Assembly: GCA_030435675.1 (NCBI GenBank)
Contig: CM059621.1
Location: 9,548,001-9,612,000, forward strand
Length of the DNA stretch: 64,000 bases
Source of the DNA: Steinernema hermaphroditum
Lineage: Eukaryota > Nematoda > Chromadorea > Rhabditida > Steinernematidae
Reading direction: 5' to 3'
The position numbers and the translations under genes are program-made. The notes beneath the pieces were generated by a model. That model ran no database searches and was not told the DNA's origin. It worked only from the letters and a program-made list of their open reading frames with translations. Positions 1 to 10,268 of the stretch are shown piece after piece (position 1 is the first letter of the stretch; every line of letters starts with the position of its first letter).

Positions 1-859
1 GTTGCTAAAAGAAGAATTGATTGGCGCCACTCATTCAGAGATTTGAAATAAGCGTTTTTCTGGACATTACGACGCTGTGATTTACTGAAAACTGTTCGAG
101 TTTTTTCGGGAGGGCCATTTTTTATGTACCGCAAGCGGATCTCGTTATGATGGAGCACTGCCATCATGGATCGTTCGAAATAGGCGCCCTTCGGATAGAA
201 GTGATCCTTTGGCGTATAGATCTTGCCGGCCACAGAGTGGAAATTTTCAATGGTCGACGTTGTGCAGATCGGAGAGCACTCGGCTAGATTTTGAAACACA
301 TGCGGTTTCAGTACTTCACTGCATATATATTTGTAAGAAGCATCATCTGTGCTAAACCGTGCCTGATCGTCTTGCTCAGGATCGTGAAAGCATCGTTCAA
401 GTCGTTTGAATTTTTTGTTTGGGAGGTTATGTATGCCTACTAAATGATACAAGCAGCTTTCTGCCACTTCTTTGCAGAGTTCCCCGTCCCATTTAGCAAA
501 TTTTACCGAGAACCATAAGTGATTCGTCACTTGCTGAATTGAATCCCAAAGGTCGGACCGCTTCTTCGCTTTCGTACCCTTATAGAGCTGCTTCTTTACG
601 TTTTTGATAACATGCCACGGATCAATAAAACACTGGATGTGATTCAGCAGGGGATCTTCCTTTATCATTTTTCGTATCGCCTCATTCTTATCAGTCGTTA
701 CCGATGCGATCTGCACTGGCACTACTCTATGCGCCAATTTGTCTACCAAGCGGTGCAAAATTCTTTTAGTCCCTTCGACCTCCATAGATGAGCTTTTATT
801 CCCGGCTTCTGCTCGTTGCAGAACCTCAATATCAAGGATCAGGCCATCCCGATCCGTTA
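1..859 (-). pseudogene. DDE transposase, C-terminal part, cut off by a fold-back insertion and by the window edge
   Basis: The minus strand is open from the insertion boundary to the left edge of the window. Recognisable motifs are TDKNEAIRKM, then FIDPWHVIKNVKKQL, and CTTSTIENFHSVAGKIY. The order TDR/K...IR...DxWHxxKxxKKxL is that of the metazoan transposase-like family whose core begins GDGxxDSPG; those proteins often carry an N-terminal THAP finger, and I recall them as Kolobok-like, but I cannot confirm the superfamily. The matching upstream half (with an ADAQYDSRGF motif) lies on the other side of the insertion, in a compatible frame. An in-frame stop inside the inserted element would truncate any product. 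The gene continues beyond base 1. Confidence 0.75.
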
Positions 860-1502
860 TTGTATTCGTCAAAAGTCTCTAGCAAAAACGTAGAGGGCTC
901 CCACCACGAAAATTTTGCGCGCGCATTTCACGCGCCAAAAAATTTACAATGGGATATGGTCACAATCATAGTAATTCGCTGTTTTCTCGTTTCTGACGCG
1001 ATTTCGTCAAATTTCGTGAACGGACGGTTGTTGATCAAACTCTGCCGCGTCGAATGAGCCCTGGCTCGACTGCCAGCATGCTTTCCTCGCAGAGTTATTA
1101 GGAATCAATGGTGGACAATGGCGTTTGAATCGTGTGACATGGATTTTTAAGAACATAATGGATTAGCTGTCCATCAAGATGTTGTGCATGGATCCTGCTG
1201 TGATCTATAACGCCTCCAACATATGAATCTCCAGCTAACTGTTCAACTCTCAAATGCAAACTAATGATTTGCTAATAACTCAGCGAGGAAAGCATGCTGG
1301 CAGTCGAGCCAGGGCTCATTCGACGCGGCAGAGTCTGATCAACAACCGTTCGTTCATGAAATTTGATGAAATCGCGTCAGAAACGAGAAAACAGCGAAAT
1401 ACTATGATTTTGACCATATCCCATTGTAAATTTTTGGCGCGTGAAATGCGCGCGCAAAATTTTCGTGGTGGGAGCTTTGCTAGAGACTTTTGACGAATAC
1501 AA
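860..1502. mobile_element. Fold-back element A, copy 1, inserted at TA inside the transposase
   Basis: Two long arms (about 860-1101 and 1270-1502) are near-perfect inverted copies, starting TTGTATTCGTCAAAAGTC and ending with the reverse complement, around a centre of about 170 bp. The element is flanked by TA on both sides (858-859 and 1503-1504). Removing it with one TA puts the two transposase halves back in one frame, which fixes its ends. It has no coding capacity of its own and looks like a TA-targeting non-autonomous DNA element (MITE/fold-back). Further copies are at about 6730-7000 (diverged) and 18430-20065. Confidence 0.85.
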
Positions 1503-1504
1503 TA

Positions 1505-2340
1505 CTGTGCAGCGGCATATCGTTGCACAGAATCCACGTGAATCATACTGTGCATCTGCACAAAGGTGAAGTCCTTCTTCTCCCCTTTCCGCCACTTTTT
1601 GGATGCTGATTTCGAGAATATCAATCTGCGATTGACAAAAAAATCGCTTCACTGAAGGAAGTGCGAAATGCTGAATATGTCGCGTGTGTTGCTTTTCTCG
1701 TAAAACCGCCAGTTCCGCAACATCAAAAGCTTCCACCAAACGATGATAAGAGATTCCTGCTGTGTAGCACGTCACTGAGAGTCCAAAGTCGCCGGAGCAC
1801 ACCGATGTTCCACCAACCAGTGTTTGACTTCTCCAATCTCATCGCCCACATGAACATTCGAAATCATCATCGGTAAATTCAACTTCTGTTTCCCTCGAAG
1901 ACTAGTCAAATACAAAACTGACCACGGCATCATCAATAATCACGTTCGAGGAACGCCGAAGAGCAGTTTTGCTCATTTGCGCACCCGATGACGAACAGGC
2001 ATACCTCCGAACATTCACAGGAGCCGCGTAAGTGTTCGGCGGCTTATAAGGCAAAGGTAAAGATCCACTTACCAGCAATCCTCGCTCGTAGGTCCGATAC
2101 GTTGCTGACCTTCGGTACAATCCCTGTGGAAAGTGTCGATCGCAGAGGTCGCGCTTGTGCGAACATCTGGTTTAGGATTTCCGGATATTGGCGAATATCG
2201 AGGGCGTTAATCCAGCTGTTGCGCTCTTCTTCGTTGGTAGGAAAGCTTCGAAATGAGTCGGCGACCTCGCCACAAAGTGCACACTTCATGTTGTCGTAAC
2301 TGGCTAATTCCGAAAGTACAAAAAATGGCAGCTTACACAA
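1505..2340 (-). pseudogene. THAP-finger and N-terminal half of the same transposase, frameshifted
   Basis: Reading on the minus strand, a THAP-like start (MKCALCGEVADSF, then FPTNEEERNSW) is followed one frame over by LCDRHFPQGLYRR, the expected C-x-x-H half of a C2CH THAP zinc finger. A single frame change is needed near 2150. Further down (about 1802-1505) comes the block with ADAQYDSRGFCATIC, the first catalytic-region motif of this transposase family. Taken with the 1-859 segment this is one old THAP-DDE transposase, inactivated by at least one frameshift and the fold-back insertion. Exon limits between 1800 and 2000 are not resolved. Confidence 0.6.
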
Positions 2341-2404
2341 AAAGTGCGCCGAGAAAAAGCGAAGATGCTGTGCGCTGATTGTTTCCCGCCGAACAAATCG
2401 TGCC

Positions 2405-2675
2405 GGGACCCTTAGTAAATCCTAAGGCCTGATTCTTGGAAACTATCACGTTTCCCGGGAAACCGACTTCACCACCGTGCTCAGCGACCCCGATAGTTTC
2501 CGAGAAATACCGCAAAATAGACAAAAAAACGTCGTACAAACTTTGCTGCCTAACGTAAGGCAGAGTTCTCCGTTTGTTTCGAACATAGTTCAATTCCTTG
2601 TTTTAGAGGTTACCCAACACAATGCTGAAATCAGTTTCTCAGAAAACGTGATAGTTTTCGAGAAATAAGCCTTAG
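2405..2675. repeat. Short inverted repeat, MITE-like
   Basis: The stretch near 2412 (CCTAAGGC, TGATT, TTGGAAACTATCACGTTT) reappears inverted near 2620-2675 (AAACGTGATAGTTTTCGAG, AAGCCTTAGG). Arms are about 60-70 bp with many mismatches around a centre of about 130 bp. No coding content is evident. Confidence 0.5.
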
Positions 2676-2892
2676 GGCGCAGAATGAACTTTACTGTCTA
2701 ATTGTCGGTCTGCCGGTCTCGACACGAATTCCATGACGGACACAACCGTATTTCCCGCGTTTTCTTCGTACTTATCCAATCTAGGCGCGCCTGGGCTCAT
2801 TCGACAAGTTTCACTACGGTATCGCTGTGTGTGGTCGTTTGTGATGATTAAAGACAATGAGGAAGGTAGTGGAGCTAAGAAAAAAAGTTATG

Positions 2893-2966
2893 CCGTCGAG
2901 TGGGATCGAACCCGCGCAAAAGAGGCATGGTAGTCCCGCACGTTAACCACTACACCACACAGTCAT
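2893..2966 (-). other. tRNA-like sequence (probable pseudogene)
   Basis: The reverse strand has an A-box-like GGTGTAGTGGTTAA and a good B box (GGGTTCGATCCCA) at tRNA spacing. The acceptor ends do not pair well and the T-stem is weak, so this does not look like a working tRNA. It is one of about nine tRNA-like units in the intergenic DNA of this window. Confidence 0.5.
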
Positions 2967-3300
2967 CCGCTTTCATTTTGTTTAAACAGCACTATATCAC
3001 CGAATCCCTGTCTTTTAACCTGCTTTTAGACCCTCTCATATAAGATGCTGCCGGTGCGGTATACGTCACTGCACTACATGACCATAGCTCTACCAGTCTA
3101 CAAAGTTTCAGCCAAATCGGCGTGTATCACTTCGAACACTTCCCTTGTTAGTACACTTACAAGGGAAGTACACAACATGACCCCCGCCGATTTGGCTGAA
3201 ACTTTGCGTACTACTAGGTCTTGCCAAGAGTAATAACCGCGCAAAAAATCAGCGGCCCATGCCGGGTAGATTCTGAGAAAAATGCACTTCTAAATTTAAT

Positions 3301-3811
3301 TTTACGATTTATCTTCCCGAATCAACGGCTTACGCCGTGCAGGACGTCTCATATATGCACAAAGAAGAACATAGTCACACCGTGGTCGCTGATTTTCTTC
3401 TGGTTTCGGTGGAGCAGACGAATCCGAATAGAATGCAGCGCTCCCATTAGTTTGCGCGGGCATCGAAGTCGCGAAGAGCTGATTCCGGAAGTGGAATAGC
3501 GGTGGAGTAGAGCCAACGGAGCGGAGAGTCATCTTCGGTTCGGCTGGCGGCGCGGACTTCGGAGTTGCAACGCTTCTTCGGCTTCTCTGGCGGCGCGGGT
3601 AGAGTCGGGCGGTCGCGACGGGCTTTTTGGCGAGACGGTGGAACTACGGCTCCCTGGTGTTCCAGGCCTTCTGGGAGCCGGGGCGATCATTGCGCCAACA
3701 ACGACGGCCGAGAACGACCGCTCACTCAACTCATTCGGCTCAGACAGCCTCAGAGAGAGCGAGAGCGAGTGGACGACCCGACCGATCGCTGGGGGCACAA
3801 ATGAAAGACCC
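3301..3811 (-). mobile_element. SINE-like retroposon, copy A, with 11-bp target-site duplication
   Basis: It is flanked by CTAAATTTAAT on both sides (3290-3300 and 3812-3822). On the minus strand it ends in a GATTCxxGAA(G)ATAAATCGTAAAA-like 3' end shared with the copies at 7.4, 21.4 and 50.1 kb, and has the same internal GGAGCCGTAGTTCCACC-type block. It lies inside the left arm of fold-back element T copy 1, so it is younger than that element. No long ORF is conserved between copies. Confidence 0.7.
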
Positions 3812-3857
3812 CTAAATTTAATATTGTGGTTATATCGTTCCAATACAGTTAGTACAG

Positions 3858-3932
3858 CGTACGCATGGTCGAGGGGTAACACTTCAGAGTCTCATATTTT
3901 GGATCCGGGTTCGAATCCCAGCGGAAGCAGCT
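3858..3932 (+). other. tRNA-like unit in left arm of fold-back element T
   Basis: It has a D-arm-like TGGTCGAGGGGTAACAC and a B box GGGTTCGAATCCC at tRNA spacing. CAT stands near the anticodon position, but the anticodon stem is imperfect. The inverted copy in the other arm is at about 4668-4745. Probably not a functional tRNA. Confidence 0.55.
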
Positions 3933-4311
3933 CTTTTTATTTTTTCCTTTCCTTCTTGCAATGAGTGTAAATTTTATGTTTGCGCAGTTTTCCTGATTCG
4001 AAAATGTGTTATTCTTGAAATTCAAAGATGACAGATGACCAAATCGCAACACTGAAATCCATAGCGCTACAGAAAGCGGCCAAACATCAAGGCATGGTGT
4101 ATCTTGATGTCCTGGGTGTCCTGATCACTTTCTCAAAATATTAGCGGACGTCGATAACATGATGGCGAAAACTGGCCTCAACGTGATTTTTATAGTAGGC
4201 ATAAAGACATGAAATACGGATACGAAAAAATTATTTCGTGATTTTCTCTTTTTTTGCGATGAAATGCAGTAAAAGGCAGTTAGATATAAATGATAAAATG
4301 AATGAAAAATC

Positions 4312-4392
4312 ACGACTCCTGATGGGAATCGAATCCGGGTGTACCGCCTGTCAGGCAAGACTGTTACCACTGAACTATTGAGACACGGTCGA
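4312..4392 (-). other. tRNA-like unit in the spacer of fold-back element T
   Basis: The reverse strand shows AATAGTTCAGTGGTAACAG (A-box-like) and GGATTCGATTCCC (B-box-like). Stem pairing is imperfect. It is a different tRNA-like sequence from those in the arms. Confidence 0.5.
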
Positions 4393-4667
4393 TTCGCCGT
4401 CATTGTCGTACTATTATACGTTTTTACGTAAAGTTGATCATCTTGATGTCAGTTTTAGTCCCAGTGTACATCGACGGCCGCTAATATTTTGAGAAAGTAC
4501 TTAGGACACAATGTCTTGATGTTTGGCCGCTTTCTGTAGCGCTATGGATTTCAGTGTTGCGATTTGGTCATCTGTCATCTTTGAATTTCAGGAATAACAC
4601 ATTTTCGAATCAGGAAAACTGCGCAAACATAAAATTTACACTCATTGCAAGAAGGAAAGGAAAAAAT

Positions 4668-4745
4668 AAAAAGAGCTGCTTCCGCTGGGATTCGAACCCG
4701 GATCCAAAATATGAGACTCTGAAGTGTTACCCCTCGACCATGCGT
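4668..4745 (-). other. tRNA-like unit in right arm of fold-back element T
   Basis: This is the inverted counterpart of the unit at 3858-3932, with the same B box and D-arm-like sequence. The near identity of the two copies reflects the fold-back structure of the element. Confidence 0.55.
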
Positions 4746-4935
4746 ACGCTTTCATTCTACCTGTATTGGAACGATATAACCATAATAGCAAATTGAGAAG
4801 TGCATTTTTCTCAAAATCTACCCAGCATGGGCCGCTGATTTTTTGCGCGGTTATTACTCTTAGCAAGACCTATTAGTACGCAAAGTTTCAGCCAAATCGG
4901 CGGGGGTCATGTTGTGTACTTCTCTTGTTAGTACA

Positions 4936-5220
4936 GTACCGTATACCGACTTAGTACACCGCAGGGATATCGGTTCAGGACCGAGATAGTACAGTAAATG
5001 TCGTACGCTGAACCACTTAGTACAGTACAGTAGTACGCCGCAGGGAGATTTCGGAATACAGGAATATACAGGTTCATACAGGTTTTTACAGGTTATACAG
5101 TGTTTTTATACAGGTTTTAATACAGGTTCAGGAATACCTTACGCTGAACCAGTTAGTACGCTGACTTAGTACAGATCTGGAAAGGAGCCTGAAGTCATCG
5201 TGTGAGGTTTCTGTAGTACT
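4936..5220. repeat. Degenerate short direct repeats (ACAGGTT and TTAGTACAG units)
   Basis: TACAGGTT-type units recur at least five times between about 5060 and 5130, among TTAGTACAG/AGTACGC units. Spacing is irregular. No gene is visible. Confidence 0.5.
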
Positions 5221-5480
5221 TCCGAGTATCGAGGTGTGGACTCTCCCTCGATGTTTTCATGCGTTCAGCTCAACTTCACTCAACTTCTGAGCGAAATGAC
5301 GGATTCTCCGCCGATTCAAAGACTCAAAGACCGATCCCCCTGCGGTGTGCTATGTGTCATACTGTACTGTACAAAGTGGTTCAGCGTATGGCATTTACAG
5401 AATTTCACATTCCGCGAACGAAAGTTCCGCGATGAAAGTTCCGCGAATTCCAGGGTCCACAGATTTCAACTATTCTCCAT

Positions 5481-5673
5481 TTCAAAATTATCTTCCAGAA
5501 TTGGGAGGAGCGACCGCAAAAATTGCGGAGCATTTCGTTGCGGGACCCAAGATTTAAAAAAAAAGTATTTCGCAGGAAATGCAGCGCAATACTTTTGAAA
5601 CCTTGAGTCCCGTAACGAAATTCTCCGCAATTTTTACGGTCGCTCCTCCCAATTCCGGAAGATAATTTTGAAA
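5481..5673. mobile_element. Short palindromic MITE
   Basis: Arms of about 75 bp (TTCAAAATTATCTTCC, GGGAGGAGCGACCG, GCGGA) are inverted around a centre of about 40 bp. The two ends are almost perfectly complementary. No target duplication was resolved. Confidence 0.75.
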
Positions 5674-6729
5674 CTAGCCTGGTGCGCTGTGCGACAGGTT
5701 AACATCGGTCGAAGTTGTGGAAAAGTGAAAAGCAACTGCGCAACAGGTTGACGCTCGCTTCGCTCGCTCGCTCATCCGCAACTTGCTCCCCTGCCACGCA
5801 GGCAAATGGCGTCGGGACCCGTGGCATCGCTTTCGTAATCCACGGACTTCCTCACCGAAAATCGCACCAAAACTTAATTCGTTGATTTCTCGAAAACAAA
5901 CTCGAAATTCAAAAATCCGCCACAACTACCCTCTGCGGAATTGACTCAGCTTTCGATTGATACCAAGCTTGCGCAGAACAAACGAAAATCCAGAGAGGAG
6001 TAGGGTTTTGAACGGAGGACGTTTTTTTCCGAAAATATTTTTTTTCTTTTTTTTTTTAATTTTTTCTCGAAAATCTGTTCGATAGAATTTGTGGAGATTT
6101 CGACGCGCTACAATACGCACCAAAAACTCACCCTGCAAAATTTTTTCCTGCAAAAAAATCGATTTTTTATTGATTTTGCCTAAAATGGGCCATATTCTAA
6201 GGTCCCGGCACGAATTTCAGAAAATTTTTTCACTAAAAAAAATTTCCGCCCCTAAGGATTATCCACACAAAATTTTATCAAAAACGCCCCAAACCACACC
6301 ACCTAAAGGACCCCTCAAAGTGTGACCAAAACTTCCCAACACACACATATACAGGGGGGGATGGAGAATACCTGTTATAGTACTCAGAATTTTTTACAAA
6401 ATAAAGCTAGGATTTAGGCTGCGGACGAGCCGCAGGCGAGCCCTACATGGAATTGGACAAGGAATATGGAATTCGCGGAATATGGAATTCAGGGAACTTT
6501 CGTTCGCGGAACTTATTATTTTTCGCAGAATTTTCGCGTAACGTCCGCAGCCACAACCAAGCGAGACGGTGTATCAACTCCTGCAACGACTAAATTGCAC
6601 GACCCACCGGAGGGTACGGTACATTCTCTGATCTGAACTGCTGACTCGAGATCTCGAGCTTCTTCTCCGATTCTGCCTCCAGAGGCGATTCCTCGGATCC
6701 CCAGCAGGGCTGTGCGAAACTCGAAAATC
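5674..6729. other. Intergenic, no gene seen
   Basis: The stretch from about 6010 to 6330 is AT-rich with long A and T runs. At 6440-6540 there are repeated GGAATATGGAATTCGCGG-type units, related to TTCCGCGAATTC near 5440. No supported coding frame was found. Confidence 0.5.
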
Positions 6730-7000
6730 AGTGTTTTTTTGCGTATTTCTCGTTTCTGGGGCGATTTCGCCTAACTTCTTAAACGGACAGTGGTTCAGGA
6801 GAGTGTGCCGCGTCGATTGAGCCCTAGCTCGACTGCCAGCAAGCTTTCTTCATTGAGTTATTAGGAATCGATGGTGTACAAAGGCACTTTGAACCGTGAG
6901 CTGTGGATTTTTAAGAATGGTTCTTCTAATAACTCAATGAAGAAAGCATGCTAGCAGAGGAGCCGGGGCTTATTCTATGCAGCAGAGTCTGCTGAACAGC
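6730..7000. mobile_element. Fold-back element A, copy 2, diverged
   Basis: It shares CTCGTTTCTG, GCGATTTCG, CCGCGTCGA, TGAGCCCTxGCTCGACTGCC and GAGTTATTAGGAATC with copy 1 at 860-1502, followed by the inverted arm start CTAATAACTCAATGAAGAAAG. The loop is shorter and there are many substitutions, so this is an older copy. Confidence 0.6.
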
Positions 7001-7164
7001 CTTTTGGTAATTTCTTGAGGTACTTGAACACCTCTTTAGACCCAGGCCGTATGCGACTTTAACGCATACCGCATAATCCTTTAATTCCATCAGCGGAAAT
7101 CCTTTACTAGGCGATCTGCTGTGATTTTCAATTTTGATCGAAAATTTGCCTTTCGCGGGACTCG

Positions 7165-7884
7165 TATACTCTGTTTTTTTTTCGATCACAAAATCGGCCT
7201 TCAATCATCTCGAGATGATGATCTGATCCAACGCGTTGAAAACGACGAGCGAACATGCGAACTTCGTGCGCTTGTTTCATCGTTTTCAATGCGTTTGCGT
7301 CAAATTTCTGAGTCCCACGACGAGATGATTGAAGGCTGCTTTTGTGATCGAAAAAAAAAACAGGACCACTCACTCGTGTCACGGTGGCGAGCGGTCGGTC
7401 CCTCATTCGCTCTCCGAGTGTCTGATCGGTCTGATAGCAAACCCTGTGGCATGTTTGAGTCTTCCGGCCTCCAGAGGGAATTGGGACACCCGGAAGCCGT
7501 AGTCCCACCACCGCTGACAACAAGATGTCCAACGCCAAGAAGCCGACGCCCAACGCCGCGTGAGATGTCATCCCGAAGGTCGCCGACGCTCTGAGGACGC
7601 CACCACCACCGAAGACGCAACTCCCGGACCACGGACTCGTCTCTCCGAAGCCCCACAGTGCTCTAAATGCCCGCGAAGAAGATGTTCCGTCAAATTTCCG
7701 GAGGTTCGCTGATTTCCAGATGTCCCGTGAAGCGCGCCGTCTACGACCGGATCGACATCGACGCCAAGCCAGGGATGAAGTCGTCTGTCTGCCAGACTGT
7801 TGTTTCTCTGTTTGTCTATTTTCGGTGTCGTGCAAGGCGTAAGCCCTTGATTCACGAAATAAAGTCGTAAAAAAACAGAGTATA
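7165..7884. mobile_element. MITE B, copy 1, split by a SINE-like insertion
   Basis: Terminal inverted repeats TATACTCTGTTTTTTTTTCG at the left and AAAACAGAGTATA at the right, with internal arms TCGATCACAAAATC, CTTCAATCATCTCG and their inverses. The right end is separated from its arm by the retroposon at 7364-7868. The same MITE is intact at 18.7-18.9 kb. Confidence 0.75.
7364..7868 (+). mobile_element. SINE-like retroposon, copy B, with target-site duplication
   Basis: It is flanked by AAAAAAACAG on both sides (7354-7363 and 7869-7878), inside MITE B. The 5' end GTGTCACGGTGGCGAGCGG resembles the start of a tRNA-Ser/Leu (A-box-like TGGCGAGCGG), and a B-box-like GTTTGAGTC follows near 7454. 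The 3' end is CACGAAATAAAGTCGTAA, with an AATAAA. Length is about 505 bp. These features fit a tRNA-headed SINE mobilised by a LINE; no conserved protein is visible. Confidence 0.7.
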
Positions 7885-8314
7885 CTCGGCTAATATCACC
7901 CTGGGTGGCACAAAATCATAGTGACAAGACCAAGGCAAGCTTCAAGGGAGTTGAGTTTCGTCCAAAACTCGAAACTCGCACAGCCCTGATCCCCAGCCTC
8001 TTCGCGATCTGTCGCCGTGGTTCTGAGACATCCTCGCCCCGTTTTTGACTGCTTGGTCACATTTCTGCGAATTCTGTATTCTGATTTCAGAATTTCGTCA
8101 CTGCCGATCATCACCGCCGTGATTCGTCACCGCCGTGATGCGAGTACGGTAGGTGCGCTTTGTTACGTCAGCCGTTTTCCCCTCGGTCCACTTCCGCGTC
8201 CCGCAGCTCTGGGGAAACTGGTGCCTCGCCGGTTCATTCATCCAGAACCGTTTCGTTGCGAGTTTTGTGCGACGAATCCGTCACAGGACCGCTGTTACCC
8301 TCTGTCCGTTTCAG

Positions 8315-8840
8315 ATGGATCGATTCGCCGGCGGCAGCGGCTACAACCAAGAAAACTGCAAGCTGAAGGCGTGCATCTCGGTGGAAGAGATGCTGAAGCG
8401 CGGGAAGGCCCTGGCGGAGAAGACGGACGCATCGACGCGGGATCCCCACCGCAAAGACTGTCCCGTGGACAAGGACAAGCTGGGGCGCTCCACCTGGAAC
8501 CTGCTGCACACGATGAGCGTTGCCTACCCCGATAAACCGTCGCCGCAGGATGCGAAGGTGATGAACGACTTCCTCCAGAACCTCTCGAAGGTCGATGGTG
8601 CGCACATGGAAAAACGAACTGTTATCGTTTTAGACGTATCCGTGTTCCTACTGCGCCGCCGACCTAAGAAAAGACCTCCAGTTAAACCCTCCGGACCTAC
8701 GTGACAAGAAGTCTTTCGCACAGTGGATGTGCGAGATGCACAACAGAGTGAACGACAAGCTGGGGAAGGACCTCTTCGACTGCTCCAGGGTGTTCGAGCG
8801 TTGGGTCGACGGCTGGAAGGATGGCTCCTGTGATTACTGA
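8315..8840 (+). CDS. ALR: FAD-linked sulfhydryl oxidase, ALR/ERV1 family
   Basis: Two exons (8315-8590, 8634-8840) encode 160 residues. Enzymes of this family use FAD to pass electrons from thiols, in mitochondria from MIA40, to cytochrome c or oxygen, and drive disulfide import into the intermembrane space. Visible hallmarks are [18 protein letters not shown], the redox motif YPCSYC with the joined frame entering directly from the first exon, [13 protein letters not shown] and the C-terminal [13 protein letters not shown]. The CxxC is seen only after removing a 43-nt intron. The start is set by TTTCAG directly before ATG, a likely spliced-leader acceptor. RabGGT beta begins about 230 bp downstream on the same strand, so an operon is possible. 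Confidence 0.95.
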
Positions 8841-9072
8841 TACGTGTTGTTCTCGTTGTTGGTTCTAGAAGTAATGTTAGGCACTTGGACGTTATCTCGT
8901 GTTTATGCGATGTGTCGCCCTGGGTACCGTAACTGTCCGCTCTCCTATTTGTTTTGTGAATCCCTGTGTTGCAGAGCCACCCAGAAATCGATCTCCAGAA
9001 ATGGTAGGTTCCGTTATATTCTCTGAACACGCTGTATGGGTTCCGTTTCAGGCCCTGTCTTCGTTTTTGAAC

Positions 9073-10268
9073 ATGGCCAGGAAGGACGTCGATATCCCGA
9101 AGAACGCTCCGCAGGCGCTGATGAGAGGACTCCACTCGGATTACATTCAGAAGTATGAGAGCAAGAAGGAGTCTTTTGTAGGCGGAACGGTTCTCCGAGC
9201 ATCGTATAGTACACATCTTCCAGGACTACGTGAGTGCCGACTATCTCCGCATGAGTGGCGTCTACTGGTGTCTCACGGCGATGGACCTGATGGGAGATCT
9301 GAACCGCATGACCAAGGACGACGTGGTCCGTTTTGTAAAGGACTGTCAGAAGAGTAGTGGAGGATTCGGAGCCGCCGAAAACCACGATGCTCACCTCTTG
9401 TACACGCTCAGTGCTGTCCAGGTTGGCGCTCTTAGCTCTCCTTTGCATTCTCAGAGCTCGTTTAGATTGCACTTACATACGACTTCGTCGAAGAACTCGA
9501 CGTGAATGCGATCGTTCGCTACGTGCAGTCAAGGCAGAACGAAGATGGAAGCTTTGGCGGTGACAGATACAGTATGTTACGTCATCAGGCTCACCATGAA
9601 CGAAGTTTCTTTCAGATGAGTTTGACACGCGGTTCACTTTGTGTGCGCTTGCGACTCTCCATTTGCTGGTACGTCAAAAGAAGGCAGCTTCTGTGTTACG
9701 TGTCGTTTAGGGGCGCTTGGATGAAGTCGACGTGGACATGGCGATTGACTTCGTTTTGAGGTGTCACAATCCCGATGGCGGTTTTGGAACGCGTCCGGGA
9801 TCTGAGAGCCACGCGGGCCAGGTGTACTGCTGCCTGGGAACTCTGGCCGTCACCGGACGGCTCAGCATGATCGATGAAGAGCGGACGGCGGAGTGGCTAG
9901 CCCAGAGGCAGTGCGCAGAATCCGGAGGCCTCAATGGACGCCCTGATAAACTCCCCGATGTATGCTATTCCTGGTGGGTCCTGGCGTCCCTCGCCATCCT
10001 CAGAAGGCTCGACTGGATCGACAGAGACGCCATGGTGAAGTTCATTCTGGCGTGTCAAGACGACGAAACCGGAGGATTCGCCGACCGCCCGGGAGATGTG
10101 GTACGGCAGCCTGTACTGACTGTGCCATACAAACGGCTGTTTCAGGCTGACCCGTTCCACACGGTCTTCGGACTCGCCGGTCTCAGCCTCCTACAGTACC
10201 CCAACCTGGAACCGGTGAACCCCGTGTTCTGCATGAGGAAGTCGGCCCTCAAACGGCTGGAGCTGTAG
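9073..10268 (+). CDS. ggtb-1: Rab geranylgeranyltransferase beta subunit
   Basis: Six exons (9073-9177, 9224-9421, 9466-9571, 9616-9668, 9711-10100, 10146-10268) give 324 residues, close to the human 331. With the alpha subunit and REP it adds geranylgeranyl groups to C-terminal cysteines of Rab GTPases. Prenyltransferase repeats are clear: [48 protein letters not shown] and [10 protein letters not shown]. The zinc ligands of the family are present as the D and C in LPDVCYSWW and the H in DPFHTVFG. All five introns are 42-47 nt. An alternative start at 8999 through an extra 49-nt intron would add a few residues. Confidence 0.96.

Larger units (their letters stand above)
3170..4935. mobile_element. 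Fold-back element T, copy 1, with tRNA-like units in both arms and in the centre
   Basis: The left arm (about 3170-4160, interrupted by a retroposon at 3301-3811) and the right arm (about 4468-4935) are long inverted copies of each other. Each arm has a tRNA-like unit with a perfect B box (GGGTTCGAATCCC near 3910, and its inverse near 4690). The central spacer holds another, reversed (near 4315-4390). The outer parts carry a motif around CTTGTTAGTAC/ACAAGGGA that is also found at the ends of the elements at 45.8-46.9 kb and 49.7 kb. No protein-coding capacity was seen. Confidence 0.7.

Noticed and set aside
2893..2966. Functional tRNA genes among the tRNA-like units
   Set aside because: A and B boxes are recognisable but acceptor, T or anticodon stems do not pair properly in any unit examined by hand.
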